From NCBI RefSeq assembly GCF_900454025.1, contig NZ_UGQM01000001.1:4836001-4900000 (forward strand): a DNA stretch of 64,000 nucleotides. Direction: 5' to 3'. Made by a program: the position numbers and the translations under genes. Shown piece after piece: positions 41,731 to 50,184 of the stretch (positions are counted from its first letter, which is position 1; each line of letters starts with the position of its first letter). This DNA is from Mycolicibacterium gilvum (lineage in GTDB: Bacteria > Actinomycetota > Actinomycetes > Mycobacteriales > Mycobacteriaceae). Under the pieces are notes generated by a model. The model was given only the letters and a program-made list of their open reading frames with translations. It ran no database searches and had not been told where the DNA came from.

Positions 41731-42618
41731 TTGACCGGGCCCCCCAATGCGGTCGCCCGCATGCTCGGCCTGCTCGGCGACGAGTGGACGCTGCTGATCG
41801 TCCAGCGGGCGCTGCTGGGGGCCCGGCGCTACGGCGAGTTCCTCGATGCCCTGCCGGTGTCCAATGCGGTACTGACGAGCAGGCTGCAATCGCTGAGTGC
41901 CACAGAGATGCTGTCCCGCAACCAGTATCAGAGCAATCCACCCCGGTTCGAGTACCTGGTGACGCCGATGAGCCGCTCACTCTGGCCGATGCTGACCTCG
42001 ATCTGGGAATGGGAGCGACGGTGGGTGACCGACCATGCCGAGCCCCTGCCCCGGATGCGGCACACAGGGTGCGGCCACGAGTTCGCCCCCCGAGTCGTCT
42101 GCCGATCGTGCACGGCGGAGGCGAGCGGCAATGACGTTGTCGCACAATGGGGTCCGAGCGGATCCTGGCAGCGCTCGATCCCGGGCGGTACCCAGCGCCG
42201 CCGCTCCAGCGGGCACCGTTCGGGTGCGACCATCCTGTTCCCGCAGACCATGAGCGTGATCGGTGACCGCTGGGCGTTCGCGATGCTGGTCGCCGCGTTC
42301 GTCGGGATGCGTCGCTTCACCGATTTCCAGGCCCAGCTCGGCGCCCCGCCCACCACCGTCGCCGACCGCCTGACGACGTTCACCGACGAGGGGATCCTGG
42401 TCAGCGGCGACGGCGGCTACCAGCTCACCGACAAGGGGAGGGCCTTCTTCCCGGTGCTGGTGTGCGCGCTGTCGTGGGCGCAGCGGTGGTTCCCGTCCCC
42501 CGAGGGACCCGCGGTGATCCTCACCCATACGGCATGCGGAAGGCGTTTCGACCCGGTGCTGCGCTGCGATCAATGCCAGCGGCATCTGCGTGGGGCGCAG
42601 ATCCGCCCGGTGCCGTAG
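41731..42618 (+). CDS. Double HxlR-type transcriptional regulator with two Cys clusters
   Basis: 295 residues from TTG 41731, directly after the upstream stop. Two HxlR winged-helix domains stand in tandem: residues about 5-100 (LLGDEWTLLIVQRALLGARRYGEF) and about 165-260 (VIGDRWAFAMLVAAFVGMRRFTDFQ). Each is followed by a small Cys pair set: CGHEFAPRVVCRSC and CGRRFDPVLRCDQC, possible zinc knuckles. HxlR proteins sense redox or electrophiles. It probably controls the thiolase/oxygenase operon it ends. Confidence 0.83.
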   Translation: MTGPPNAVARMLGLLGDEWTLLIVQRALLGARRYGEFLDALPVSNAVLTSRLQSLSATEMLSRNQYQSNPPRFEYLVTPMSRSLWPMLTSIWEWERRWVTDHAEPLPRMRHTGCGHEFAPRVVCRSCTAEASGNDVVAQWGPSGSWQRSIPGGTQRRRSSGHRSGATILFPQTMSVIGDRWAFAMLVAAFVGMRRFTDFQAQLGAPPTTVADRLTTFTDEGILVSGDGGYQLTDKGRAFFPVLVCALSWAQRWFPSPEGPAVILTHTACGRRFDPVLRCDQCQRHLRGAQIRPVP

Positions 42619-42664
42619 CTGCAGCAGTGCCCCGACCGGGGCCGAAATTTCCCCCAAAATAGTG

Positions 42665-42691
42665 CTGGCACTCTCCTATCTCGAGTGCTAA
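42665..42691 (+). promoter_or_regulatory. CIRCE element (HrcA operator)
   Basis: CTGGCACTC, 9 bases, GAGTGCTAA. This fits the CIRCE consensus TTAGCACTC-N9-GAGTGCTAA with two mismatches in the left arm. It lies 73 bp upstream of the hsp20 start, so HrcA heat-shock repression is likely, as described for the acr2 gene of M. tuberculosis. Confidence 0.88.
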
Positions 42692-42763
42692 TCTCGCTGG
42701 TGCACAGTGATTTGGTCGCCCGCCAGGGTGGCGGGCTCTAAGCGACATAGGAGGTGAATTGCT

Positions 42764-43213
42764 GTGCTCCGTTTTGATCCGTTCAGTGACATTGACGCGC
42801 TGACCCGGGGCCTGCTTACCAGCCAGACCGGATCGAACCGTACGCCTCGTTTCATGCCGATGGACCTGTGCAAGATCGACGACCACTATGTCCTGACCGC
42901 AGACCTTCCCGGGGTCGATCCCGGATCGGTCGACGTCGACGTCGACAACGGCACGCTCACCATTTCGGCGCACCGAACCGCACGGTCCGACGAGTCCGCC
43001 CAGTGGCTCAGCAGCGAGCGTTTCTACGGCACCTACCGGCGCCAGCTGTCGCTCGGCGACGGCATCGACACGGGAGCGATTTCGGCAACCTATGAGAACG
43101 GCGTCCTCACCGTGACGATTCCGGTCGCCGAGAAGGCCAGACCGCGCAAGATCGCGATCAACCACACCAAATCCCAGACGTCGATCGAAGCCAACACCGT
43201 CGACGCCGAGTGA
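42764..43213 (+). CDS. Hsp20 / alpha-crystallin small heat-shock protein
   Basis: 149 residues from GTG 42764, with a strong GGAGGTGA ribosome binding site at 42750-42757. The alpha-crystallin domain runs from about residue 37 to 130 (DLCKIDDHYVLTADLPGVDP; ENGVLTVTIPV with the V-x-I-like C-terminal strand). It is an ATP-independent chaperone that holds unfolding proteins. The CIRCE box upstream places it in the HrcA regulon, like acr2. Confidence 0.94.
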   Translation: MLRFDPFSDIDALTRGLLTSQTGSNRTPRFMPMDLCKIDDHYVLTADLPGVDPGSVDVDVDNGTLTISAHRTARSDESAQWLSSERFYGTYRRQLSLGDGIDTGAISATYENGVLTVTIPVAEKARPRKIAINHTKSQTSIEANTVDAE

Positions 43214-43224
43214 TCCCGACCCGT

Positions 43225-43269
43225 CGGCTGCCGCGGTCCAGTCCCCTGGCGGGCTGGACCGCGCAGCCG
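43225..43269 (+). terminator. Hairpin terminator between convergent hsp20 and a membrane protein gene
   Basis: CGGCTG plus CGCGGTCCAG (43225-43241, one bulged C) pairs with CTGGACCGCG plus CAGCCG (43254-43269), 16 bp around a 12-base loop. It follows the hsp20 stop by 11 bp and can serve both converging genes. Confidence 0.7.
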
Positions 43270-43312
43270 GCGATTATCCTGCGCGACAGCAGGACTCGCG
43301 GTCAGACCCGGG

Positions 43313-43738
43313 TCACCTGAGGCTGCCGGTCGACCACGTCGAGAGCATCGCCCACACCGACAACACCACCGCCAGCAGCGCCACCGCGCCGCCCACGTAG
43401 AGCCCGTAGCCGGCGGTCACCGGCGGGTAGACGTAGAGCCGGTAATACCACAGCGCCAGCACCACGAGCAGAATCGAAATGGCCAGCGCCGCCGTGGAAG
43501 CCATACGGCCCGAGATCCCTCTGGCCGCCATCGCGCCGGACACCACCAACGTCGACGCGAGCAGCACCACGAGTTGACCCACGCCGAAGCCCGGCGGCGG
43601 CACCGGCATCGGACCCACCACACTGCCGATCGCGTTGGCACGCCCTCCATCGGCGGCCGTCAGCCACGGCAGCCACGCACTCACCGCCACGATCAACGCA
43701 CACAGCGCGACCAGCCACCCCGGAAGCGCGCGAGCCAT
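43313..43738 (-). CDS. Four-helix membrane protein, unknown
   Basis: 141 residues with four hydrophobic segments (WLVALCALIVAVSAWLPWL, LVVLLASTLVVSGAMA, TAALAISILLVVLALWYY, GLYVGGAVALLAVVLSVWAML) and a periplasmic-type loop rich in Pro/Gly. This topology is common among mycobacterial conserved membrane proteins. It is divergent from the cupin gene by 26 bp. No function is recognised. Confidence 0.65.
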   Translation of the reverse strand: MARALPGWLVALCALIVAVSAWLPWLTAADGGRANAIGSVVGPMPVPPPGFGVGQLVVLLASTLVVSGAMAARGISGRMASTAALAISILLVVLALWYYRLYVYPPVTAGYGLYVGGAVALLAVVLSVWAMLSTWSTGSLR

Positions 43739-43764
43739 GCGCGCAAGACTACTAGGGTGAGCCG

Positions 43765-44211
43765 ATGAGCGATCTCCCCGAATGGGCGCGTCGGCTCGAT
43801 CTCTCCCCCCACCCCGAGGGCGGCTGGTACCGGGAGACGTGGCGCAGCGACCTGACCATTCCGCAATCGGTGTTACCGCCGGACTACACGGGTGGCCGAA
43901 ACGCGGGGACCGCGATCCTGTTCCTTCTGATGCCGGGCCAGCAGTCGGCCTGGCACACCGTGCGCAGCGCCGAACTGTGGCTCTACCACTCGGGAGGACC
44001 GCTGCACCTGGAGGTCGGTGAGCAGCAGGAGTCCGCGACGACGCATGTCCTCGGCGCCGACATCCTCGCCGGCGAGAGTCCCCAGTACGTGGTGCCGCCC
44101 GGGCACTGGCAGCGCGCGCGACCCAGCGGTGAGCAGCCGTGCCTGGTCAGTTGCGTGGTCGTACCGGGCTTCGACTTCGGCGACTTCGCCCTCGGCGCGC
44201 CTACCGACTGA
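43765..44211 (+). CDS. Cupin-superfamily protein (DUF985)
   Basis: 148 residues. It opens with LDLSPHPEGGWYRETWRS, the DUF985 mark, and continues with the cupin core FLLMPGQQSAWHTVRSAELWLYHSG and VVPPGHWQRARP. The His/Glu set could bind a metal. Related proteins are sugar epimerase-like or unknown. The last 11 bases overlap the convergent BKACE gene. Confidence 0.85.
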   Translation: MSDLPEWARRLDLSPHPEGGWYRETWRSDLTIPQSVLPPDYTGGRNAGTAILFLLMPGQQSAWHTVRSAELWLYHSGGPLHLEVGEQQESATTHVLGADILAGESPQYVVPPGHWQRARPSGEQPCLVSCVVVPGFDFGDFALGAPTD

Positions 44212-44944
44212 GCAGTTCCAGCGCCGCGGCGACCAGAGCGGCATTGCCGTCGGCGACGGACCCGTCGGGCAGACACACCGTGTCCTCCAGCCCGATGCGG
44301 GCCTGAATCCGGCGGACGCCGGCGTGTTCCAGCAGCGGCCAACAGCTTTCGTCGAGGCCGTGCAACAGCACCGGTGCGGGTGACCGCGCGCCGTCGACCA
44401 CGCCGAGGATCTCGTCGGCCCTCGACACGTCCCCGTCGGCGCCCAGTTCGATCATCACCCGCATGCAGTGCTGCGTCATCTCGGAAGCCGCCCACGCCCG
44501 CGCGGCCTCGGCGTGGAAGAGGCCGATCTCCACCCCGATACCGCGGCTCAGCAGAAGCTCGGCCACCTCGGGTGACCCCGGCTCGTGCCAGTTCACGGAC
44601 GCGAAGTCCGGCAGGATGCTCCACTCCTCGATGGCCTCGAGGCGCTGCTGCGCGTCGGGCAGTGCCCAGAAGCCTGTGGTGACACCGAGCGGCAACCCCG
44701 GCAGAGCCTCACGGACCGCCGCGACCGCGGCGTCCACCTCCTCCGCCCGCAGCGAGTCCCTGCCGTCGGCGCCCTTGGGATGCATGTGAACGGCCTTCGC
44801 GCCCGCGGCGTGCACGGCGACCGCCTCGGCGGCCAGTTGATCCGGCGTCACCGGGAGATTCGGATGGTGATCCGGTGTGCGGGCTCCGTTGACACAGGCC
44901 TTGAGGTAGATCGTCCCGGTGTCGCGGAAAGGGTTGTCGGCCAT
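44201..44944 (-). CDS. BKACE family beta-keto acid cleavage enzyme (DUF849)
   Basis: 247 residues from ATG 44944. It begins IYLKACVNGARTPDHHPNLP, followed by the conserved AVHMHPKGADGRDSL with the zinc-binding His pair, then GVTTGFW and SVNWHEPGSPEVAELLL. BKACE enzymes condense a beta-keto acid with acetyl-CoA to give acetoacetate and an acyl-CoA (3-keto-5-aminohexanoate cleavage type). The actual keto acid is unknown. Confidence 0.85.
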   Translation of the reverse strand: MADNPFRDTGTIYLKACVNGARTPDHHPNLPVTPDQLAAEAVAVHAAGAKAVHMHPKGADGRDSLRAEEVDAAVAAVREALPGLPLGVTTGFWALPDAQQRLEAIEEWSILPDFASVNWHEPGSPEVAELLLSRGIGVEIGLFHAEAARAWAASEMTQHCMRVMIELGADGDVSRADEILGVVDGARSPAPVLLHGLDESCWPLLEHAGVRRIQARIGLEDTVCLPDGSVADGNAALVAAALELLSR

Positions 44945-45177
44945 GCCGGCCATCCTGGTCTGCGAACGCCGTCGCCGCCCGTCCGACCCGACACGATGAA
45001 GAGAAAATTTCCGTCGCGAGCCGTCTCGACCGGGCAATCCCGCGGCGGGTATGGTCGGCGAAGCCGCCGCGTTCGCATCTGATAGAGGTGCGCACCACCC
45101 GAGCGGACCAGGGCCGAGTTGAGCGAACAGCCGCGCCACGCATGCTCGTGTGATCACTTGCAGACAGGATGGGCTAC

Positions 45178-46110
45178 ATGTCAAACACCTCAGCCGAACA
45201 GCAGGACGCCACCGCACAGTCGGCATGGCTGTCGAAGTCGGCGTCGGAGACGCGTGGATCGGACAAGAAGGAAGTCCAGTTCCACTACGACATCTCGAAC
45301 GACTTCTTCAAGCTGTGGCAGGACCCGTCGCAGACCTACAGCTGCGCGTACTTCGAGAAGGACGACTACACGCTCGAGCAGGCGCAGCTCGCGAAGGTCG
45401 ACCTGTCACTGGGCAAGCTCGGCCTGCAGCCGGGCATGACGCTGCTCGACATCGGCTGCGGCTGGGGTTCGACCATCCAGCGCGCCGTGGAGAAGTACGA
45501 CGTCAACGTCATCGGCCTGACGCTCTCGGAGAACCAGAAGCAGCACATCGAGCAGAACCGGTTCCCGAACATCGACACCAACCGCAGCATGGAAGTCCGG
45601 CTGCAGCCGTGGGAGGAGTTCGACGGGAAGGTCGACCGGATCGTGTCGATCGGCGCCTTCGAGCACTTCGGGTTCAACAAGTACGAGGACTACTTCAAGA
45701 AGACGTTCAGCTGGCTGCCCGACGACGGCGTGCAGATGCTGCACACGATCATCATCCCCAGCGATGAGGAGATCAAAGCCAAGAAGCTGCCGCTGACCAT
45801 GTCGAAGGTGCGCTTCATCAAGTTCATCATGGACGAGATCTATCCCGGCGGCCGTCTGCCGCTGGCCGCCCAGGTCACCGACGCCGCGAAGGGTGCGGGC
45901 TACACGGTGACCCGCGAGCAGCACCTGCAGCCGCACTACGTCAAGACCCTCGACACCTGGGCCGCGAACCTCAAGGACAAGAAGGACGAGGCCGTCGCGA
46001 TCACCTCCGAGGAGATCTACGAGCGCTTCTACAAGTATCTGACCGGTTGCGCCGACCTCTTCCGCGACGGCTACACCGACGTCGTGCAGTTCACCTTGGA
46101 AAAGCAGTGA
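45178..46110 (+). CDS. Mycolic-acid cyclopropane synthase-family methyltransferase (CmaA/MmaA type)
   Basis: 310 residues from ATG 45178, with AGGATGG upstream; an in-frame ATG at 45169 is possible. Landmarks are VQFHYDISNDFFKLWQDPSQ, YSCAYFEKDDYTLEQAQ, the SAM motif LLDIGCGWGS, and GAFEHFGFNKYEDYF with the substrate-site Glu/His region. It methylates or cyclopropanates unsaturated meromycolate chains on the acyl carrier. A related gene follows within 83 bp. The exact member (CmaA versus MmaA) cannot be settled by eye. Confidence 0.88.
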   Translation: MSNTSAEQQDATAQSAWLSKSASETRGSDKKEVQFHYDISNDFFKLWQDPSQTYSCAYFEKDDYTLEQAQLAKVDLSLGKLGLQPGMTLLDIGCGWGSTIQRAVEKYDVNVIGLTLSENQKQHIEQNRFPNIDTNRSMEVRLQPWEEFDGKVDRIVSIGAFEHFGFNKYEDYFKKTFSWLPDDGVQMLHTIIIPSDEEIKAKKLPLTMSKVRFIKFIMDEIYPGGRLPLAAQVTDAAKGAGYTVTREQHLQPHYVKTLDTWAANLKDKKDEAVAITSEEIYERFYKYLTGCADLFRDGYTDVVQFTLEKQ

Positions 46111-46192
46111 TGGATCGCGGTGTAGTAATTTGAGCACACGCGTTACCTGATTCGGCGACACAACGCCTGAACGGAATGGAGGTCGGTCGGGG

Positions 46193-47110
46193 ATGACCGG
46201 GAGAACGGCGGAGCCGCCCACGGGGCACGACACGACACCGCCAACGGCGGACGATATGAAGCCCCATTTCGAGGAAGTGCAGGCCCACTACGACCTCTCC
46301 GACGTCTTCTTCGGACTGTTCCAGGACCCGTCCCGGACGTACAGCTGCGCGTACTACGAGCGCGACGACATGACGCTGGCCGAGGCGCAGATCGCCAAGA
46401 TCGACCTCGCGCTCGGCAAGCTCAATCTCGAACCCGGGATGACGTTGCTCGACATCGGCTGCGGCTGGGGGTCGGTGCTGCAGCGCGCGGTCGAGAAGTA
46501 CGACGTCAACGTCGTCGGCCTGACGCTGAGCCGCAACCAGTGCAAGTTCGCCCAGGAGCTGCTCGACGGTCTCGACACCGAGCGGTCCCGACGAATCCTG
46601 CTGCGCGGCTGGGAGCAGTTCGACGAACCCGTCGACCGCATCATCAGCATCGAGGCCATCGAGGCGTTCCCGCAGGAGCGCTACGCGCCGTTCTTCAAGA
46701 TGTGCAGCAGCGTGCTGCCCGAAGGCGGCCGGTTCGTGCTGCAGGCGATCCTCGGTCACCCGCTGAAGAAGTGGCCCGAGCTGGGCATTCCGATCGTGAT
46801 GTCCGATCTGAAGTTCATGCGCTTCATCGCCAAGGAGATCTTCCCGGGTGGCTCGGTGCCCGGAGAGGAGAACATCGTCGAGCTGTCCGCCGAGGCGGGG
46901 TTCACCCTCGAGCAGACGCAGTTCCTGAACAAGGACTACGCGCGGACGCTGGACACGTGGGCCGAGGCGCTCGAAGCCCACCATGACGAGGCCGTGGCGG
47001 CCACCTCCGAAGAGGTCTACCAGCGGTACATGAAGTACCTGACCGGCTGCAGCGACTTCTTCACCCGCGGCATCAGCGAGCTCGGGCAGTTCACCCTCGT
47101 CAAGGCCTGA
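46193..47110 (+). CDS. Mycolic-acid methyltransferase-family protein (UmaA-like)
   Basis: 305 residues. Landmarks are VQAHYDLSDVFFGLFQDPSR, YSCAYYERDDMTLAEAQIAK, and the SAM motif LLDIGCGWGSVLQ. At the active-site segment it reads EAIEAFPQERYAPFF where cyclopropane synthases have GAFEHFG. The loss of the EHFG sequence is like UmaA as I remember it and implies a changed chemistry. It is in tandem with the CmaA-type gene and convergent with kasB. Confidence 0.85.
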   Translation: MTGRTAEPPTGHDTTPPTADDMKPHFEEVQAHYDLSDVFFGLFQDPSRTYSCAYYERDDMTLAEAQIAKIDLALGKLNLEPGMTLLDIGCGWGSVLQRAVEKYDVNVVGLTLSRNQCKFAQELLDGLDTERSRRILLRGWEQFDEPVDRIISIEAIEAFPQERYAPFFKMCSSVLPEGGRFVLQAILGHPLKKWPELGIPIVMSDLKFMRFIAKEIFPGGSVPGEENIVELSAEAGFTLEQTQFLNKDYARTLDTWAEALEAHHDEAVAATSEEVYQRYMKYLTGCSDFFTRGISELGQFTLVKA

Positions 47111-47132
47111 GCCGCGGCGCGCCGGGCTGCGC

Positions 47133-48368
47133 CTAAGCGCGGCCGAACACCAGCGACACGTTGTGGCCGCCGAAGCCGAACGAGTTGTTGATCGCGTACT
47201 CGTAGCGACCGCGCCGAGGCTCACCGGCGACGACGTCGAGGTCGATCTCCGGGTCGAGATTACGCAGGTTGCGGGTCGGTGGGATGACGCCGTCACGCAG
47301 CGCGAACAGGGTCAGGATGGACTCCACCGCGCCGACCGCGCCGACGGAGTGGCCCAGCGCGCCCTTCGGTGCGTACACCGCGGGCTTGTGGCCGCCGAGC
47401 GCTTTGTTGATCGCGATCCCCTCGGCGACGTCGCCGACGGTCGTGCCCGTGGCGTGGGCGTTGACGTGGTCGATGTCGGCCGACGCGAGACCGGCCAGCT
47501 CGACGGCGTGCGACATCGCGTACCCGGCGCGTTCGCCGTTGGGGTCCGGGGCAACCATGTGGAAGCCGTCCGAGGTGATGCTGGCCCCCATCAGCCGGCC
47601 GAGGATCTTCGCACCCCGGGCCTTCGCGTGCGCCTCGGTCTCGATCACCAGCAGAGCGCCGCCCTCGCCGAACACGAACCCGTCGCGGTCCCTGTCGAAC
47701 GGGCGGCAGGCCCCTTCGGGATCGTCGTTGTTGGTCGACATCACGATGCGCATCTGCGCGAATCCCGCGATCGGCACCGCTTCGATCCGGGCCTCGACGC
47801 CGCCGCAGATCGCGATGTCGGCCTCGCCGAAGATGATCTGCCGCCACGCCTGCGCGACACCCTCGGACCCCGACGCACACGCCGACACCGGGGCGAGCAC
47901 CCCGGCCCGGGCATGGCGCTCAAGCGCGACAGCCGACGACGGCCCGCTCGGTGCGTACTGCTGCACGGCGGTCGGGTTGACCTCGTCGAAACGGGCCCCC
48001 CGAAGATTCTCGTAGGCGAACAGCAGTTCCTCGATACCGCCCATGCCGGTGCCGATGGACACGGCCAGCCGGTTCGGGTCCACGTCGGGTGATCCGGCGT
48101 GCTCCCACACGCGGCGCCCCAGCACGACGGCCATGCGCTGCACGTAGGACAGGTTGTAGTTCTCTTCGGCGCTCAGCTGCTCGTCGAACGTCTCCAGCAG
48201 GTGCCCACCGATGCGTACCGGCAGGTCGAATTCCTCGATGAACGAGTCCTGCAGGACACGAATACCGCTGCGACCCTCCAACAACGCCTGCCATGTCGAC
48301 TCGGCGTCGGTCCCCAGCGCCGTCGTCATGGCGACGCCCGTCACCACTACGTCAGGAAACTTACCCAT
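47133..48368 (-). CDS. kasB: Beta-ketoacyl-ACP synthase, KasB-like (FAS-II elongation)
   Basis: 411 residues from ATG 48368 after GAGGGGG. The Cys-His-His triad is in [22 protein letters not shown] and [14 protein letters not shown]. Long segments such as [22 protein letters not shown] are very close to remembered M. tuberculosis KasB rather than KasA. It extends meromycolate chains. Unlike the classical kasA-kasB-accD6 operon, it stands alone beside two mycolate methyltransferases, so it may be an extra copy. Confidence 0.85.
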   Translation of the reverse strand: MGKFPDVVVTGVAMTTALGTDAESTWQALLEGRSGIRVLQDSFIEEFDLPVRIGGHLLETFDEQLSAEENYNLSYVQRMAVVLGRRVWEHAGSPDVDPNRLAVSIGTGMGGIEELLFAYENLRGARFDEVNPTAVQQYAPSGPSSAVALERHARAGVLAPVSACASGSEGVAQAWRQIIFGEADIAICGGVEARIEAVPIAGFAQMRIVMSTNNDDPEGACRPFDRDRDGFVFGEGGALLVIETEAHAKARGAKILGRLMGASITSDGFHMVAPDPNGERAGYAMSHAVELAGLASADIDHVNAHATGTTVGDVAEGIAINKALGGHKPAVYAPKGALGHSVGAVGAVESILTLFALRDGVIPPTRNLRNLDPEIDLDVVAGEPRRGRYEYAINNSFGFGGHNVSLVFGRA

Positions 48369-48450
48369 GGTCCCCCTCGCAGACTCCGAGTATCGACCAC
48401 CATTTTTACCCGTGCGCTCTCCATCTATTCCACGGATAGCAGGTGCTGCT

Positions 48451-48681
48451 ATGGGTATCAACATTGCTGTGAGCGACAGAAATTTCAAGAAGGGCGACAA
48501 GGTGACGTGGCAGAGCCACGGCAACCCCGTCGAAGGCACCGTCGAGAAGAAGATCACCGCCGACACCGAGGCGGGCGGGCGCACGGTCCGGGCGTCCGAG
48601 GAGGAGCCGCAGTATCTGGTGCGCAGCGACAAGACGGGAAAGGACGCCGTCCACAAGCCCGACGCGCTGCGCTCCCCGTGA
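48451..48681 (+). CDS. Small TUDOR-like (hypervirulence-associated, DUF2945) protein
   Basis: 76 residues from ATG 48451 (GTG 48469 would give 70). [25 protein letters not shown] near the start, [21 protein letters not shown] near the end, and the small basic/acidic mix match the Hva1/DUF2945 family, common in bacteria and near stress genes. Its role is unknown. A perfect hairpin follows by 2 bp. Confidence 0.75.
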   Translation: MGINIAVSDRNFKKGDKVTWQSHGNPVEGTVEKKITADTEAGGRTVRASEEEPQYLVRSDKTGKDAVHKPDALRSP

Positions 48682-48682
48682 C

Positions 48683-48725
48683 TTCGGTGTAGTTGGTCAA
48701 CGTCAGATTGACCAACTACACCGAA
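48683..48725. terminator. Perfect 18-bp hairpin between convergent genes (copy A of a repeat)
   Basis: TTCGGTGTAGTTGGTCAA (48683-48700) and its exact reverse complement (48708-48725) flank the loop CGTCAGA. It lies between the TUDOR-like gene and the aldehyde dehydrogenase stop (48733) and can end both transcripts. A near copy is at 60136-60184. Confidence 0.85.
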
Positions 48726-48732
48726 ATCCCTG

Positions 48733-50157
48733 CTAGGCGGGGGCGTACCCCAGCGCGGCCTTGACCTCGAGGAACTCGTCGAACGCGAACGGCCCCCACT
48801 CGCGGCCGTTGCCGCTGCGCTTGTAGCCGCCGAACGGCGCCGCCATGTCGAAGCCGTGGTTGATCGCGACCGATCCGGCCCGGATGCGGCGGGCCACCGC
48901 ACGGGCCTGCTCCAGGTCAGAGCCCGAGACGTAGCCCGCCAGACCGTATTCGGTGTCGTTGCCGATCGCGACGGCCTGGTCGAGGTCGTCGTAGCCGAGG
49001 ATGCACAGCACGGGACCGAAGATCTCCTCGCGCGCGATCGTCATGTCGTTGGTGACGTTGGCGAACACGGTCGGCTTGACGTAGTAGCCCTTGTCGACGC
49101 CGTCCGGACGGCCGGTGCCGCCGACGACCAGGGTGGCGCCTTCGTCGATGCCCTTCTGGATCAGCCCCTGGATCTTCTCGAACTGTGCCCGCGACGCGAC
49201 CGGACCGATGGCGGACTGGTCGCCCGGGTCGCCGACCTTGACCGCGCCCGCGGTCTCACGGGCGACCGCGATCGCCTCATCCATCCGCGAGTTCGGCACC
49301 AGCATGCGCGACGGCGCGTTACAGCTCTGCCCGCTGTTGACCATCATCACCGACGTGCCGGCGGCGACGCTCTTGGCGAAGTCGTCGTCGTCGAGCACGA
49401 TGTTCGGGCTCTTGCCGCCGAGTTCCTGGGTGACGCGCTTGACGGTCGGGGCCGCGTTGCGGGCGACCTCGATGCCGGCCCGGGTCGAACCGGTGAACGA
49501 CACCATGTCGATCTCGGGGTGGCTGGAGATGGCCGCGCCGACGCCCGGCCCGTCACCGTAGACGAGGTTGTACACGCCGGCGGGAACCCCTGCGGCGTCG
49601 AGGATCTCGGTGAAGATCTGCGCGGAGTACGGCGCCACCTCCGACGGCTTGAGCACCATGGTGTTGCCGGTCGCCAGCGCCGGGAACACCTTGCAGGCGA
49701 TCTGGTTGATCGGCCAGTTCCACGGCGTGATCAGCCCGCACACGCCGATGGGCTCCTTGACCACCAGCGTGCTGCCGTGCTGCTCTTCGAACTGGAAGTT
49801 CTTCAGCGCGTCGATCGCGGTGGCGAGGTGGCCGATGCCGAGGTTGACCTGGGGACCGGATGCGAGCGACGCGGGCGCGCCCATCTCCTCGTGGACCGCG
49901 TCGGCCAGGTCGGCGGCGCGGTTCTGGTACTCGGCCATGATCGCGCCGAGCAGTTCGAGGCGCTCCTCGCGCGTGGTCTGCGACCAGGTGCCGAAGGCCC
50001 GCCGCGCCGCGGTGACCGCCAGGTCGACGTCCGCGGACGAGCCCAACGCGATCTTGCCGGACACCTCTTCGGTGGCGGGGTTGTCGACGTCGAGGGCGTT
50101 GGGCCGGACCGGGTCGACCCACTGGCCGTCGATGTAGTGCTTCAGGTATTCACGCAT
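48733..50157 (-). CDS. NAD(P)-dependent aldehyde dehydrogenase
   Basis: 474 residues. Landmarks are [22 protein letters not shown], the Glu in [10 protein letters not shown], the nucleophilic Cys in [13 protein letters not shown], and [13 protein letters not shown]. It oxidises an aldehyde to the acid and is the last gene of the long catabolic run. Directly upstream in the run is a ThDP-dependent enzyme of the acetolactate-synthase fold, which may form the aldehyde. Confidence 0.92.
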   Translation of the reverse strand: MREYLKHYIDGQWVDPVRPNALDVDNPATEEVSGKIALGSSADVDLAVTAARRAFGTWSQTTREERLELLGAIMAEYQNRAADLADAVHEEMGAPASLASGPQVNLGIGHLATAIDALKNFQFEEQHGSTLVVKEPIGVCGLITPWNWPINQIACKVFPALATGNTMVLKPSEVAPYSAQIFTEILDAAGVPAGVYNLVYGDGPGVGAAISSHPEIDMVSFTGSTRAGIEVARNAAPTVKRVTQELGGKSPNIVLDDDDFAKSVAAGTSVMMVNSGQSCNAPSRMLVPNSRMDEAIAVARETAGAVKVGDPGDQSAIGPVASRAQFEKIQGLIQKGIDEGATLVVGGTGRPDGVDKGYYVKPTVFANVTNDMTIAREEIFGPVLCILGYDDLDQAVAIGNDTEYGLAGYVSGSDLEQARAVARRIRAGSVAINHGFDMAAPFGGYKRSGNGREWGPFAFDEFLEVKAALGYAPA

Positions 50158-50184
50158 GGCTTTACTCTTCCCTAGTTCACTGGC

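Noticed and set aside
48856..50175. 439-codon open frame opposite the aldehyde dehydrogenase
   Set aside because: Antisense shadow; no recognisable domain, while the minus strand shows the full ALDH signature.
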